64,000 nt of DNA from Desulfopila sp. IMCC35008 (GCF_010646885.2 NZ_CP050700.1:6206001-6270000); one strand, 5' to 3'. Shown: positions 1 to 10,048, counted from the stretch's first letter. Notes: generated from the sequence alone by a model not told the origin. Numbers and translations: made by a program.

Positions 1-3000
1 CATATGCATATCCCTGAGCCAGTCGTTTAATTCCCGAACAGAAGGATAATCAAATATGGAGGAGAGCTTGAGGAAATCTCCTCTCTCACCAAGGCTTCGC
101 CGGAGTTTCATCAGGATTTGGCTCGCCTGCAGGCTATCGCCCCCAACCTGGAAAAAATTGTCGTCTGCAGCCATGTCGGGATACTCCAGCTGGTTACGAT
201 AGATCTGTAGTACAATATCTTCGGTGTGTGACATAACGGTAGCGCCTGGTGGAGTCTCCGGTTGTTCTTTTGCATTGTTGCAAGAACAATTTTGCATGGT
301 CTCTGCTGGCAGAGAGACCTCCAAACCAGTAGCATACTCGTGCTCGCCGGTTTGGAGATTGCTTTTTTCAGGTGCACTCTCAAGAGTCTGTTGATGAAGC
401 CACTGCTCTATACGAGGTGCCAGTGACCTGGTTGAAACGAGCATTTGAGTAATGGATGGCATGGAAAGTATGCGCTCAAGAGTTTCGATGCCCTCGGCAG
501 GACTCATGGCGAACTTTGCCGCGGTATGCTCATAAGCGGAGACCTGTTCTTTCGTGTACGCAAAATCCCAATCGTCCCAGTTGACACTGATCCACGCCGG
601 ATCAGGCCCGCCCGAAAACTGTTGCGCAAAACTATCCATTACGCGGTTGGCGGCCGTGTAGGCGGTCATGCTGTAACCACCGAGAATCGACGCCAGAGAG
701 GAAAACAGCAAAACAAAAGAGGGAGATTTACCCGTTATTTTTTTACAATCTTCAACAGCCTGTTGAAGATTGTAAAGGCCTTGAATTTTAGGGGCGAATT
801 CTGATTCTGAAATATCGTAGTTTATTTCTGGTAGATATCGAAGGTTGGCTACTCCGGCAGCATGAAAAACTCCATCAATGACGCCGAATCGCTCTACAGC
901 TGTTTGCAGTAACCGTTTTACCTCGTCAGGTTTGCTCATATCTGTACGTATTACAACCAATTCAGCTCCGGCTGCCTCCAGTTCCAGCAGTCGGGATATT
1001 GCCTTTTGAAGTTCAGGGTCGGTTTGCGGGTTGTCATGTAATTCTTGCCAGCGGCAAGGACTGGGGAAATCACCCCGGCATGTGAGTATAATTTTAGCCG
1101 ATAGAGATGCCAGGTGACCGGCAAGAGTTCTACCTATTCGCCCCATGCCACCTGTAATTATATAAATTCCTCCGCGCCGCATGCGTCTGCCGGACTTACC
1201 GAAAACCGGCGGCAGAACAGTCTGTTCGTATCGCTGGACCCAACGATGGGGACCGCGATAAGCTATTACTGGTTCAGGATCTGGTGTGATTACCCGGAAC
1301 TCCTGTAACAGGTTGTCAACCATTCCATTGGAACCGGCATCTTCATCCTTTTGGCTAATCTCTACATCCAGCAGACGGCAGGCAATGTGAGGATTTTCCT
1401 GTGGCAGGACAATGGCTGGGCCAAAGAGTGTTGATTTGAGAGGATTCGTGTTTTCCTGACTTACCTGAACTGTTTTATCTGTGACCAGCCAGATATCAAC
1501 GGTCTCTAAATGTTTTGGGTCGGATACTGCCTTGGCCAGATAGAGTGCATGATAATAGGTACCCGCAAGGGTGGAGCCACGGTCAGGCTCTTTTCCGGTG
1601 AGTGTCCAGAAGTCGATGACTCTCTGGGGAGAGTTGCCTTCCTGTCTCAGTGTATTAAAGAGCAGACCGTATTCATCAGGATTGGATGGGTTGAGGAAAT
1701 ACTTGCCGTTTTCCACGTTGAAAGGGTGATAACTTTGCCTCACCTGTATGACTGTATCACCGGCTGCTTCAAGTCTTTCAACTAATTGAGAACTGAGCGT
1801 GGTGCCCTCTTCCTGGTCGTCTTCCATAAAGAGCAGCCAGGAAATCTGATGAGCGCTTCCGGAATGCTCATTGTTTAGTGGCGGAAGGGAGCGTGTCCAG
1901 GAAGGGATATAACCGCGTTTAGAAATATCGGTAATTTTTCCAAATTGGCCACATGCGGCAGGTGACTGAATGAGAGGTTCGCGAGTGGTATTCCAACTAC
2001 TTTGAGTACGGTTGTCTTTCCAGCAGCTTTGCCCGTCAAAAGGATACACAGGCAAGGGGATTCGTCGTCCTTGCCTGTCAGAATGGAATGCATGCCAGTC
2101 AATAGCAACGCCATGTGTCCACATCCGCGCCAATGCGTCCCCAAAGCTTTCGCTGTCAGGTGTTGTATCCCGAGGATGCTGCAGGCAGGAGAAAACAAAG
2201 GGTGATTCTGGCAGTTGCCGCTGACCGACGATCTTCATGGCGAGTCGCTGGAGGATAGTATGCGAGCCGACCTCCAGCAGGAGAGGCGGGGAGTCATCAA
2301 GCACGGTGTTGAGGTTGTCTGCAAAACGTACCGTGCTTTTCATATGAGTTGCCCAGTAATCTTGGTCTTCCAACTGCTCCATGGTCATCCAGGTGCCCGA
2401 AACATTTGATGCCAGGGGGATGGTTGGTTTCGAGAAATCGACTTCCGCCGCAGCTGCGGACAATTGTCCGGCAGCCTCATTCATCATCGGTGAGTGAAAT
2501 GCCCGGGTCACATGTACCCGCCGACAGGGTGTATTGCTTTTCCTGAGTGTCTCTTCCGCCTCAGTTATGGCCTGAACCGGCCCGGCAAAAACCATGTCAG
2601 TTGCTGAATTGACAACTGCCAGGGAGAGGTCTGAGGTGTCGGCAAGATATGCGACAGCCTCATCCTCAGTTATCGAAACGGAGATCATGGCTCCTTCCTT
2701 TGCCTCTTCGGTGGCCATACTCCTGGCGACGATCAGTTTTATGGCATCCTCAAGATTGACAGCGCCGGAGATACATGCCGCCGTATATTCGCCGATGCTG
2801 TGACCGATCAATGCAGCAGGTATGATACCCCAAGTCATAAGGGTTTTGGCCAGGGAATACTGGAGTGAAAAGATTGCTGGCTGAAGGTGGTAGGCGATGC
2901 TCAAAGAGTGTTCGGCATCCGGCGATCGGTTGTCTGTAAAGACCACTTTACGAAGGTCTGTGTTGATCAGGGGGCGAAAGAGGTCCGCGCACTGATCGAA

Positions 3001-6000
3001 GAATCTGTGAAATACCGGCTCCTCCTGATAAAGGCCTGCCCCCATACCTAAATGCTGCGAACCTTGTCCCGGAAAAAGGAAAACGGGTTGGATTCGCTTA
3101 TGTGTTGCTCTGCGATTTTGTGCAGAATGCAGTTTCTTAATAGCCGTCTTGTTGTCCCGGCAGGAGAAAGCAAGGCGATGCTCGAAGGAATCCCTGCCGA
3201 AGTGTAGGGTGTACGAAAGGTCTGCGAGTTCTGTTTCCTGATTATCTCTAAGGTAATTGATAAGATTTTGCCGTTGCAGGTCCAGTGATTTTTGGGTACG
3301 AGCTGAAAGCGTCAACAACTGGCAGGTGGGTTGGTCGTGATCCTGTTTCACCTGAGTTGGCGCTTCTTCGAGGATGAAGTGACAATTGGTCCCGCCTATT
3401 CCAAGACAGGTGACACCGGCCCTCCTGGCTGTTTGCGAAGGAAGATCCCAGGATTTAAGTGCAGTGTTGATGTAAAACGGACTCTTTTCAATATTGAGTT
3501 CAGAGTTCGGCTCAGATAAATTAATCAGAGGAACGAGTGTTTTTTCTTTGAGACAGAGTGCAGCCTTGATAAGTCCGGCCATGCCAGCGGCGATGTTGCT
3601 ATGACCAATGTTAGGCTTAACCGAACCGATGGCACAAAACCCTTTCTCTTCAGTGGTTCTGCGAAAGACCTCGGTCAATGCTCGTACCTCAATAGGGTCT
3701 CCGATGAGGGTTCCTGTGCCGTGAGCTTCCAGTAAGGATATAGAGTTTGCAGGTACTCCTGCCATTGTCAGGGCCTGTTCGACCATCTCTTTTTGGCCTT
3801 GTACGCTGGGTGCTGAGTATCCGGCCTTGGCGTTTCCGTCGTTGTTGACGCTGAATCCTTTTATCACAGCGGTGATTGTATCACCGTCTTCGAGAGCATC
3901 TGAGAGGCGTTTCAGTATGACGACACCAACACCGTCTCCGAGGATCGTGCCGCTGCTGCCGACATCAAATGTCCGGACCGCCCCATCACGAGAGTTTATA
4001 TGGCCTTCAACATACTGGTACCCTCCTTGTGGGAAAGTAATACTTGAGGCTCCGGCGACAGCCATATCGCACTGTCCTGCTATCAGTGACTGGCAGGCCG
4101 TGGCGACAACAGACGCTGCTGTGGAACAGGACGACTGGACAGTGATGCTTGGTCCTCGGAGGTTCAGCAAGTACGAAACACGGGTTGCGATGTAATCTTT
4201 ATCGTTTCCGGTTTCAGTAAGGTGAAATTCGGCGGGGTCGGTCGGGTCGGTCATGCCACCACCCTGCAGGTAATACAGGAGGTAAGTGGGGGAGTAGCAT
4301 CCGCCGAATACCCCGGTCCGGGCTCCATTGCGGTCAGGCGCATAGCCAGCATCTTCCATAGCATGGTAGCATGTCTCAAGAAAAAGCCTTTGCTGCGGAT
4401 CCATCAGCGAGGCCTCCTTTTTACTCAACCCCCAAAAGCCTGGCTCAAATAATTCCACATTTTCAAGAAGAGCCCCGAACTTTCTGTAATCCCTGTCGAT
4501 TAAAACCTCGTTCCCTATCCCTCTTGCGACTAACTCTTCATCAGTGAGTTCCCTTATGGAGCAGACTCCCTGTTGCAGATTTTTCCAGAATCCGGCGACA
4601 TTGTCAGCCCCGGGAAATCTGCACGCAATGCCGACAATTGCAATATCTTTGGTTTGAGGTACTTGTAGTAAGGAGAGATTGTTGTGATGAGATATCACAG
4701 GATCGAGAGGTCTATCCGCAGCCTTTTGTGTAAGATGTTCAGCCAGGCTGCTGACGGTAGGGTGCTCATAGGTGTCGATGACCGAAACTGCCACACCCAG
4801 ACGTTGAGCAAGAGCTTCACTCATTCTAATGGCCAGCAGGGAGTGGCCGCCAAGATCAAAAAAATTATCGTCCGGGTGCCCTATGTCGATTTCGAGCAGT
4901 TCCTGCCAGACATCGACAATGGCCTGTTCCAGAGTTGATGACAATGGAGCTGGCCGGTACGATGAAATAGTTATGTTCCTGTCTTCTTTTGGTGGAGGCA
5001 GTCTTTTCCTGTCAAGCTTTCCGGTGACGTCATTAAGCGGTAATTCCTGCAAGGGCACAAAGGCAGATGGAATGGCATAGTGGGGGAGTCGCTCCTTGAG
5101 GTGGGTTCGCAGTTCCTTTATGAGCGAATCCCCTTTGCCGGAGGATTTGGAGACGATATATGCCACCAGGGATTCCGGTTGTCCCGTTTCCGAATTGTCC
5201 CTCGTCAAAACTACTGCGGTATTGATTTCAGGATGTTCAATGATTGCCGTCTCAACAGCACCAAGTACGATGGAATATCCTCGAAGTTTAACCATGAATT
5301 CCACTCTCCCCTTAACTTCGAGATAACCGTTGGGCAGGATCATGCCGAGGTCACCGGTCCGGAAAAGTGTTGCACCACCTTCCAGTAAAGGATTGGGGAT
5401 AAAGCGTTCGGCTGTTTTTTCCGGTTGATTGAGGTAGCCACGTGCAAGTGAGTCTCCTCCAACATAAATTTCGGCGGTCATACCTCTCGGCACCGGGCGC
5501 AATTTTTCGTCGAGCAGGTATATCTGTACGTTTGACATGGGAAGGCCAAGAGGGGCATATTTGGGAGAGATGGCTGGGTCGAGATCCGCAAGATCGTGGG
5601 TACAGACATCGTGGCACTCTGAAATGCTGTAGTCGTTGAGCAGTTGAACTTCCGGCAATCGTTCGAAGAAACGTTTCTGTAGGGCGGTGGGGACAACCTC
5701 TCCATTTAACCAGACTATCGAGAGGTTCGATAGACGTTTTTCCAGCTCCAGACCATCAGTGCTGAGTACCTGCTCGAGGAGCGAAGGGGTAAACAACACA
5801 CGGGTGATTTTGTACTTTTCCAGGAAAGCGACGAGTTTCCTGGGATCGTAAATGGTTTCATCAGGGATGATAAAAGCAGGGAAACCCTGGAGAATCGGTC
5901 GGATAACCTCCCAGACAAGAAAAATGTTGCATGCCTCACGTTCGTTTTCCTGATAAGGGGCATGATTGTAACGCCAGTAATAGGAATTCACTGTACCGCG

Positions 6001-7332
6001 ATGGGGGCAGAGAATACCTTTTGGGGCACCTGTTGTCCCGGAGGTCATGACACAGTAAGCGAGACTGTCAATGGTTGGTTTGTTACGGTTTTCATCGAGG
6101 ATAGGCAGGGGACATTCACGCAAATCGTCTTCCCACCCTTTATCCATCAGCAGTACTCTGCCCTCTTCGACCCATTGTGACGGTAAGTTGTCTGCAAAGT
6201 CTTTTTTGGTTAATACGACAACCGGTTCGGCTGTTGTCATTACTCTCTGCAGCAGTTCTTTTGGGTAAGCTGTTTCGAGTGGCATATATGCTCCGGCAGC
6301 CTTAAGAATTCCCAGGTAAGCGATAACGAATTCAACACTACTTTCCATATAAATACCGACAATAGAATCAACTTGAACACCTTTGTTTTGCAAGAGCCTG
6401 GCAAGTAAATCGGTTGCCTCGTCCAGTTCCCTGAAGGTGAGCCGGCAGTGTATATCAGCGACGGCGAGTTCATCGGGATTTTGATATGCCTGCAACCGAA
6501 AGAGCTCATGCAGGCATTTTTCAGGGTAAGACTTTTTTTCCCCTATCATGACGGATCGTGGCAAATTACCGAGGTCTTCCAGGAACTGGTTGGTAAGGTC
6601 GGCTAGGAGTGCGTCCTGATGACTCTGAGTATAAAAATGACCACCGTCGTAAAGCACCGTGTGGCAACCGACTGAAGAATAATGATGCCATTCATCAAGG
6701 TCCCCCTCACTGACAAGGCTGTCAGCTCGTCCACCCATGGCTGTAATCGGCAGCGGTAAGGACAGATCCTCACGGTATCGATAGGTTTCAGAAACCTGGA
6801 AGTCAGCTTTTATTGGTGGGAGGATGAGCTCGAGCAATTCGGCATTTTCCAATGCCTCGTCCGGCACCAGGCCCAGTTTCCCTATGACCTCAACCAGCTC
6901 ATCGTCCGGGAGATTATACATCAAGTTCTTTTCTTCGGAATTGTGGGGAGCTTTATGGGCCGAAACACAGAGACGGGTCGGCAGGGAGCAACCGTTGCTG
7001 CGCATCAATCGCGTTACCTCGAAAGCAATAAGTGCTCCAACGCTGTGCCCGAATAACGCGTATGGCTTATCTGTGTAATGGTAAAGAGCGTCAAAGATAC
7101 CGGCAGACAACTCATCCATGTCTGTGATCAGAGGTGTTTCACGCCTGCTGCCCCGACCCGGTAAATGAAGGGCGTATATTTCTATATCTACTGGGATTTT
7201 ATCAGCCCACTCACGATATATGTGGGGACCACCACCTCCGTGCGGAAAGCAGAAAAGGCGCAATGATGCATCTGGTCGAGGAGTGTAACAGGACAACCAG
7301 GGGGAAACCGCATAAGAGGAAGACTGGGTCAT
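1..7332 (-). CDS. Hybrid NRPS/PKS megasynthase, 5' portion (TE-A-PCP-KS-AT-KR-ACP...)
   Basis: One reading frame stays open from the ATG at 7332 through the left edge (over 2,440 codons), so the C-terminus is missing. Domains in order: type II-like thioesterase about 1-245 (GHSVGA nucleophile Ser97, later His232); adenylation about 265-780 (A3 TSGTTGAPKG near 429, A5-like NDYSISECHD near 566); PCP (GGHSLLAI, Ser831); ketosynthase about 890-1310 (QSSCSTA Cys1069, EAHGTGT, KPNIGHS); acyltransferase about 1390-1700 (GHSIGE Ser1512, RAFHS suggesting malonyl-CoA); ketoreductase about 1980-2260 (GGMGRIG, AYTAANR Tyr); ACP (GGDSLQAS, Ser2400). It should load an amino or other carboxylic acid and extend it by one reduced malonyl unit before later modules. 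No condensation domain precedes the A domain, which fits a loading module. An AGGAG ribosome site lies 10 nt before the ATG. The A-domain substrate cannot be read with confidence. Confidence 0.95.
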   Translation of the reverse strand, partial: MTQSSSYAVSPWLSCYTPRPDASLRLFCFPHGGGGPHIYREWADKIPVDIEIYALHLPGRGSRRETPLITDMDELSAGIFDALYHYTDKPYALFGHSVGALIAFEVTRLMRSNGCSLPTRLCVSAHKAPHNSEEKNLMYNLPDDELVEVIGKLGLVPDEALENAELLELILPPIKADFQVSETYRYREDLSLPLPITAMGGRADSLVSEGDLDEWHHYSSVGCHTVLYDGGHFYTQSHQDALLADLTNQFLEDLGNLPRSVMIGEKKSYPEKCLHELFRLQAYQNPDELAVADIHCRLTFRELDEATDLLARLLQNKGVQVDSIVGIYMESSVEFVIAYLGILKAAGAYMPLETAYPKELLQRVMTTAEPVVVLTKKDFADNLPSQWVEEGRVLLMDKGWEDDLRECPLPILDENRNKPTIDSLAYCVMTSGTTGAPKGILCPHRGTVNSYYWRYNHAPYQENEREACNIFLVWEVIRPILQGFPAFIIPDETIYDPRKLVAFLEKYKITRVLFTPSLLEQVLSTDGLELEKRLSNLSIVWLNGEVVPTALQKRFFERLPEVQLLNDYSISECHDVCTHDLADLDPAISPKYAPLGLPMSNVQIYLLDEKLRPVPRGMTAEIYVGGDSLARGYLNQPEKTAERFIPNPLLEGGATLFRTGDLGMILPNGYLEVKGRVEFMVKLRGYSIVLGAVETAIIEHPEINTAVVLTRDNSETGQPESLVAYIVSKSSGKGDSLIKELRTHLKERLPHYAIPSAFVPLQELPLNDVTGKLDRKRLPPPKEDRNITISSYRPAPLSSTLEQAIVDVWQELLEIDIGHPDDNFFDLGGHSLLAIRMSEALAQRLGVAVSVIDTYEHPTVSSLAEHLTQKAADRPLDPVISHHNNLSLLQVPQTKDIAIVGIACRFPGADNVAGFWKNLQQGVCSIRELTDEELVARGIGNEVLIDRDYRKFGALLENVELFEPGFWGLSKKEASLMDPQQRLFLETCYHAMEDAGYAPDRNGARTGVFGGCYSPTYLLYYLQGGGMTDPTDPAEFHLTETGNDKDYIATRVSYLLNLRGPSITVQSSCSTAASVVATACQSLIAGQCDMAVAGASSITFPQGGYQYVEGHINSRDGAVRTFDVGSSGTILGDGVGVVILKRLSDALEDGDTITAVIKGFSVNNDGNAKAGYSAPSVQGQKEMVEQALTMAGVPANSISLLEAHGTGTLIGDPIEVRALTEVFRRTTEEKGFCAIGSVKPNIGHSNIAAGMAGLIKAALCLKEKTLVPLINLSEPNSELNIEKSPFYINTALKSWDLPSQTARRAGVTCLGIGGTNCHFILEEAPTQVKQDHDQPTCQLLTLSARTQKSLDLQRQNLINYLRDNQETELADLSYTLHFGRDSFEHRLAFSCRDNKTAIKKLHSAQNRRATHKRIQPVFLFPGQGSQHLGMGAGLYQEEPVFHRFFDQCADLFRPLINTDLRKVVFTDNRSPDAEHSLSIAYHLQPAIFSLQYSLAKTLMTWGIIPAALIGHSIGEYTAACISGAVNLEDAIKLIVARSMATEEAKEGAMISVSITEDEAVAYLADTSDLSLAVVNSATDMVFAGPVQAITEAEETLRKSNTPCRRVHVTRAFHSPMMNEAAGQLSAAAAEVDFSKPTIPLASNVSGTWMTMEQLEDQDYWATHMKSTVRFADNLNTVLDDSPPLLLEVGSHTILQRLAMKIVGQRQLPESPFVFSCLQHPRDTTPDSESFGDALARMWTHGVAIDWHAFHSDRQGRRIPLPVYPFDGQSCWKDNRTQSSWNTTREPLIQSPAACGQFGKITDISKRGYIPSWTRSLPPLNNEHSGSAHQISWLLFMEDDQEEGTTLSSQLVERLEAAGDTVIQVRQSYHPFNVENGKYFLNPSNPDEYGLLFNTLRQEGNSPQRVIDFWTLTGKEPDRGSTLAGTYYHALYLAKAVSDPKHLETVDIWLVTDKTVQVSQENTNPLKSTLFGPAIVLPQENPHIACRLLDVEISQKDEDAGSNGMVDNLLQEFRVITPDPEPVIAYRGPHRWVQRYEQTVLPPVFGKSGRRMRRGGIYIITGGMGRIGRTLAGHLASLSAKIILTCRGDFPSPCRWQELHDNPQTDPELQKAISRLLELEAAGAELVVIRTDMSKPDEVKRLLQTAVERFGVIDGVFHAAGVANLRYLPEINYDISESEFAPKIQGLYNLQQAVEDCKKITGKSPSFVLLFSSLASILGGYSMTAYTAANRVMDSFAQQFSGGPDPAWISVNWDDWDFAYTKEQVSAYEHTAAKFAMSPAEGIETLERILSMPSITQMLVSTRSLAPRIEQWLHQQTLESAPEKSNLQTGEHEYATGLEVSLPAETMQNCSCNNAKEQPETPPGATVMSHTEDIVLQIYRNQLEYPDMAADDNFFQVGGDSLQASQILMKLRRSLGERGDFLKLSSIFDYPSVRELNDWLRDMHM

Positions 7333-7357
7333 GGCTACTTGCTCCTGGTAAAAGCAA

Positions 7358-7390
7358 AAAGCCGCCTGCTTCAATGAAGCAGGCGGCTTT
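7358..7390 (-). terminator. Strong hairpin with T-tract just upstream of the megasynthase start
   Basis: Perfect inverted repeat: GCCGCCTGCTTCA at 7361-7373 and its complement at 7375-7387, extended by three A-T pairs. Read on the minus strand the stem is followed by TTTTTGCTTTT and then directly by the AGGAG ribosome site and ATG of the megasynthase. It has the form of an intrinsic terminator or attenuator in that gene's leader. On the plus strand the tail (TTTGGGTCTTTTA) is weaker. Confidence 0.8.
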
Positions 7391-8474
7391 GGGTCTTTTA
7401 CACATATACATGTGAATAGAAGTTTCTGTCGGATTCAGTATAAAAAAAGTAGTCGATCACGGATTCGTTGTCCGTCGCAATTCAGGAGTGAAAGTGAATT
7501 GAGTATATAAGGGGTCTGCAGCATGGCTAAAACCTGTTATGTCGGGCCAGTCCATACTTTTTACAATATCCTCCCAATACTCGAATAATCAGGGCTCGTC
7601 CCAAGTGAAAAGTAATCTTCTTTCAGCCAACCCGGGAGAAGTCTATTCAGTATGTCCCTGACAAATACTTCCTCCATCGTAACAAATATTTTCGCAAAAA
7701 CAACAGTTTTGCAAGAGGATGAGATTGTCCAAATTTCTATCAAGGTTTCTACTCCGAGTCGAGACGTAACGAAATAGTCAGACCATTATCGTGCAATCTT
7801 CAGGTCTAAGGCAAATAGGCCATGGTTATAAAAGGTACTCATCTTGCCTGTTTCAGTTTTATCCAGATCTTCAGCAACTTCTTAGGAGCAGGGTATCTCA
7901 TGTCAACGGGCTGCCAAAAAAACAATCCATTGAGGCTGCAGGGACCCGTGAAACGGGTTACTGAGCCCTTCCGCTTGAAAAGAGGCAGAGTTGTGGGAGA
8001 AATCGAGTGATTTGATATCGGTTCTGCACAGCAATGTCTAATTGAGGTCGTAGCTTGTTTCGTATGGCCCATAGCAGCGGTACGTACCCGGGTTCCGACG
8101 GCAGCATGCTGCTGTCATTGGACATCTTTTTGCTTGATATAGCGCAATAATTTGGATATCTCGGCGGTTGTCCGTAGAGTTCTCGATTCCTGAAACCCAT
8201 ATTCGTTGGGCTGTTAATTCACTCAAATTACGCCAGATCATGAGGTTCATGGGTAATCAGATAAAAGAAATGGTGTGTGCTCATGGCTTATTGCCCAGTT
8301 GAGTCCTGATGCTTTTTCTTAAAATTCATATAATTTGTTCTTCAGAATAGTATCTTCTTTTTCATTGGCTTTTCAGGGTATTCCCGTTTTGGTGGCTTCT
8401 TTCGTGTAGTCGCTCAGCTGTCTTTTCTGAACTGAAACATATTTCAAATTCACCTCATCTTTTTAAGAAGCACT
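7391..8474. other. Intergenic stretch without a recognised gene
   Basis: About 1.1 kb upstream of the megasynthase. Short open frames exist on both strands, but none has a convincing ribosome site together with a recognisable product. A 21-codon frame beginning near 7523 (MAKTCYVGPVHTF...) is too short to call. The megasynthase promoter probably lies here, but I could not place it. Confidence 0.5.
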
Positions 8475-8503
8475 CTTAAAATTTACACATTAAGGCATAT
8501 AAT
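8475..8503 (+). promoter_or_regulatory. Possible sigma-70 promoter for the DRR-repeat protein
   Basis: A perfect -10 TATAAT at 8498-8503 with a poor -35 (CTTAAA, 8475-8480) at 17-nt spacing, about 67 nt before the chosen start at 8570. The weak -35 keeps this tentative. Confidence 0.35.
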
Positions 8504-8569
8504 ATCTATAAGGTTGCATAGTATGGCATGATCCTGGTCCAAGGCGAGACCAGGGGGGAGGTAACCGTT

Positions 8570-8833
8570 ATGCATAAAGGAAATGAAATGTCTGGCAGAG
8601 GCATGAAGGAATTGCGCCGCAGAGATCAGTTTGTGGATCGACGGTCAGGAGAGGACAGACGCGAGGTTTACTCACTTGAATATTTCAAAAATGGTGGAGT
8701 TGACAGACGATCTAGTCCTGAGCGGCGTGATAATAGAGAAAGACGGATAGATTGTGTGCGGGTGAGCGAATGGTCCAGTGCTTGCCCGAACTATGAAGAT
8801 AAGGAGTATCTTGATAGGCGAATTGAGCTTTGA
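8570..8833 (+). CDS. Small basic protein with repeated DRR/ERR motifs
   Basis: 87 residues. The start at 8570 is preferred over an upstream in-frame ATG at 8528 because GGGGGAGG sits immediately before it. The sequence carries RR doublets at near-regular spacing (LRRRDQFVDRRSGEDRREVY, VDRRSSPERR, RERR, DRR), giving a highly charged, probably nucleic-acid- or protein-binding chain with no membrane segment. Similar DRR/ERR-rich small proteins occur in delta-proteobacterial genomes as uncharacterised proteins; that is recollection, not a search. It stands alone, followed 130 nt later by a terminator. No function can be assigned. Confidence 0.7.
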   Translation: MHKGNEMSGRGMKELRRRDQFVDRRSGEDRREVYSLEYFKNGGVDRRSSPERRDNRERRIDCVRVSEWSSACPNYEDKEYLDRRIEL

Positions 8834-8962
8834 AAACTCTGAAAATAATTTGAGATTCAGGAGCTTCCTGGTTAACGAGGTGTATTCTGCCTTTCAGGCA
8901 CAGCGAAAAAAAAGCGGGGTTCACACCTTGCGATACGTTTAGTGCGAATGCTCTACAAAAAT

Positions 8963-8998
8963 AGGCTTCAATGAGATAACTCCTTGAAGCCTTTTTTT
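8963..8998. terminator. Hairpin terminator, T-rich on both strands
   Basis: Stem AGGCTTCAA at 8963-8971 with TTGAAGCCT at 8983-8991, followed by seven T on the plus strand, so it can end transcription of the DRR-protein gene. On the minus strand the stem is followed by ATTTTTG, and it lies just beyond the decayed tRNA tail at 9008-9026, matching the tRNA-tail/terminator pair at 14426-14499. Confidence 0.8.
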
Positions 8999-9007
8999 GT
9001 TTCGTTC

Positions 9008-9026
9008 TCGGGAAGGGAGGATTTGA
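9008..9026 (-). repeat. Decayed tRNA 3'-end copy (left direct repeat)
   Basis: TCGGGAAGGGAGGATTTGA matches 14473-14491 in 18 of 19 positions, in the same orientation. Read on the minus strand it is the 3' half of a T-arm plus the acceptor strand of a tRNA, but the 5' T-stem and the CCA are lost here. A terminator follows at 8963-8998 as it does at the other copy. Probably a remnant attachment site. Confidence 0.6.
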
Positions 9027-9202
9027 CTAACTCGGTTGAAAAGTTTGCAGCCGTGAGTATCGACCGGCTTACCCTGTCTGTACTTGAGTTATTGTTTGGG
9101 TTAATAATGGGTTTTAATTGAGTAGAGCTGGATGTGGTATCGGGTGTTGCAGTCTCTGCTGAATTGAGTAAAAAAGTTATTTTTCTTGCCTAGAACCAGA
9201 GT

Positions 9203-10048
9203 TCAGACGGCGGTCGATTCGGCAATGGCAAGAACCGGAAAATCCGTAATTACAGATGAGGCGCCGGCACGTAACAATCTCTTTTGATCATTGGGATTAT
9301 TAACAGTAAATATATTGACACCGAAACCGCTTTGTCGAAGCGTGTGAATAAGCTCTTCTGAGATGATCTCGATATCCGGATGATAGGCGGCAGCACCAAG
9401 TGTGGCAAGGTATTGCAACAGGTCTTCAGGATTGTTCTCCTCCTGCAGGACACCGATTGGGATTTCCGGCATTTTCTTTACGATTTGTTTCAGGTAATCA
9501 TGTCGAAAAGAGGAGATGAGTATCTGGTCGGTGCATCCTGCCTCCCTTATGGCTTCCAGAACCTTATCGACGATTATGCTATCGTGATGGTGCCCCTGCT
9601 GATCCTTGATCTCAATATTCAGGGGGATTCCGACCGTATTACGCCAGGAAAGCAGTTCTTTTAGCGTCATAAGAGGCTGCGGGAGTATCGGTTTCAACTC
9701 ATCCGGAAGGACCAGCCCTTTTTCAAGAGTTTTAAAGGGGTCAGCTTTGAGGAACCAGCTGCCGAAGTCAAGTTTGCGTAACGAGTCGAGATCCCAGGTG
9801 TCAACCCTCATTGACGAACCGGGCTGACCGTTTTTATACTCGCCTGGATTGTTGGTTCTTCCGAGTTCATCGTCGTGGTGAATCACCGCCACACCGTCAC
9901 GACTCATCTGTACATCAAGTTCTATAAAATGGCAGTGGCCAAGGCTTGCCTTAAAAGCACTCAATGTATTTTCTGGCCTGATTGACCTGTATCCCCTGTG
10001 TGCCCCGATTTTCGGCAGGCATTTGTGTGAAAACTCAAAATAGTTCAT
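9203..10048 (-). CDS. Glycerophosphodiester phosphodiesterase
   Basis: 281 residues, the usual length of bacterial UgpQ/GlpQ-type enzymes, which hydrolyse glycerophosphodiesters to glycerol-3-phosphate and an alcohol. Family motifs: IGAHRGYRSIRPENTLSAF near the N-terminus (His-Arg and the metal-binding Glu), FIELDVQMSRDGVAVIHHDD, a central LNIEIKD, and near the C-terminus GVNIFTVNNP. No signal peptide, so it is probably cytoplasmic. Its start overlaps the stop of the upstream permease gene by 4 nt (ATGA), showing translational coupling. As last gene of the importer operon it suggests that the transporter brings in a glycerophosphodiester or related compound, though the binding protein resembles polyamine-type proteins. 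Confidence 0.92.
   Translation of the reverse strand: MNYFEFSHKCLPKIGAHRGYRSIRPENTLSAFKASLGHCHFIELDVQMSRDGVAVIHHDDELGRTNNPGEYKNGQPGSSMRVDTWDLDSLRKLDFGSWFLKADPFKTLEKGLVLPDELKPILPQPLMTLKELLSWRNTVGIPLNIEIKDQQGHHHDSIIVDKVLEAIREAGCTDQILISSFRHDYLKQIVKKMPEIPIGVLQEENNPEDLLQYLATLGAAAYHPDIEIISEELIHTLRQSGFGVNIFTVNNPNDQKRLLRAGASSVITDFPVLAIAESTAV

Noticed and set aside
445..7078. Many short plus-strand open frames across the left end
   Set aside because: All lie antisense to the continuous megasynthase frame, whose domains and motifs are unambiguous.
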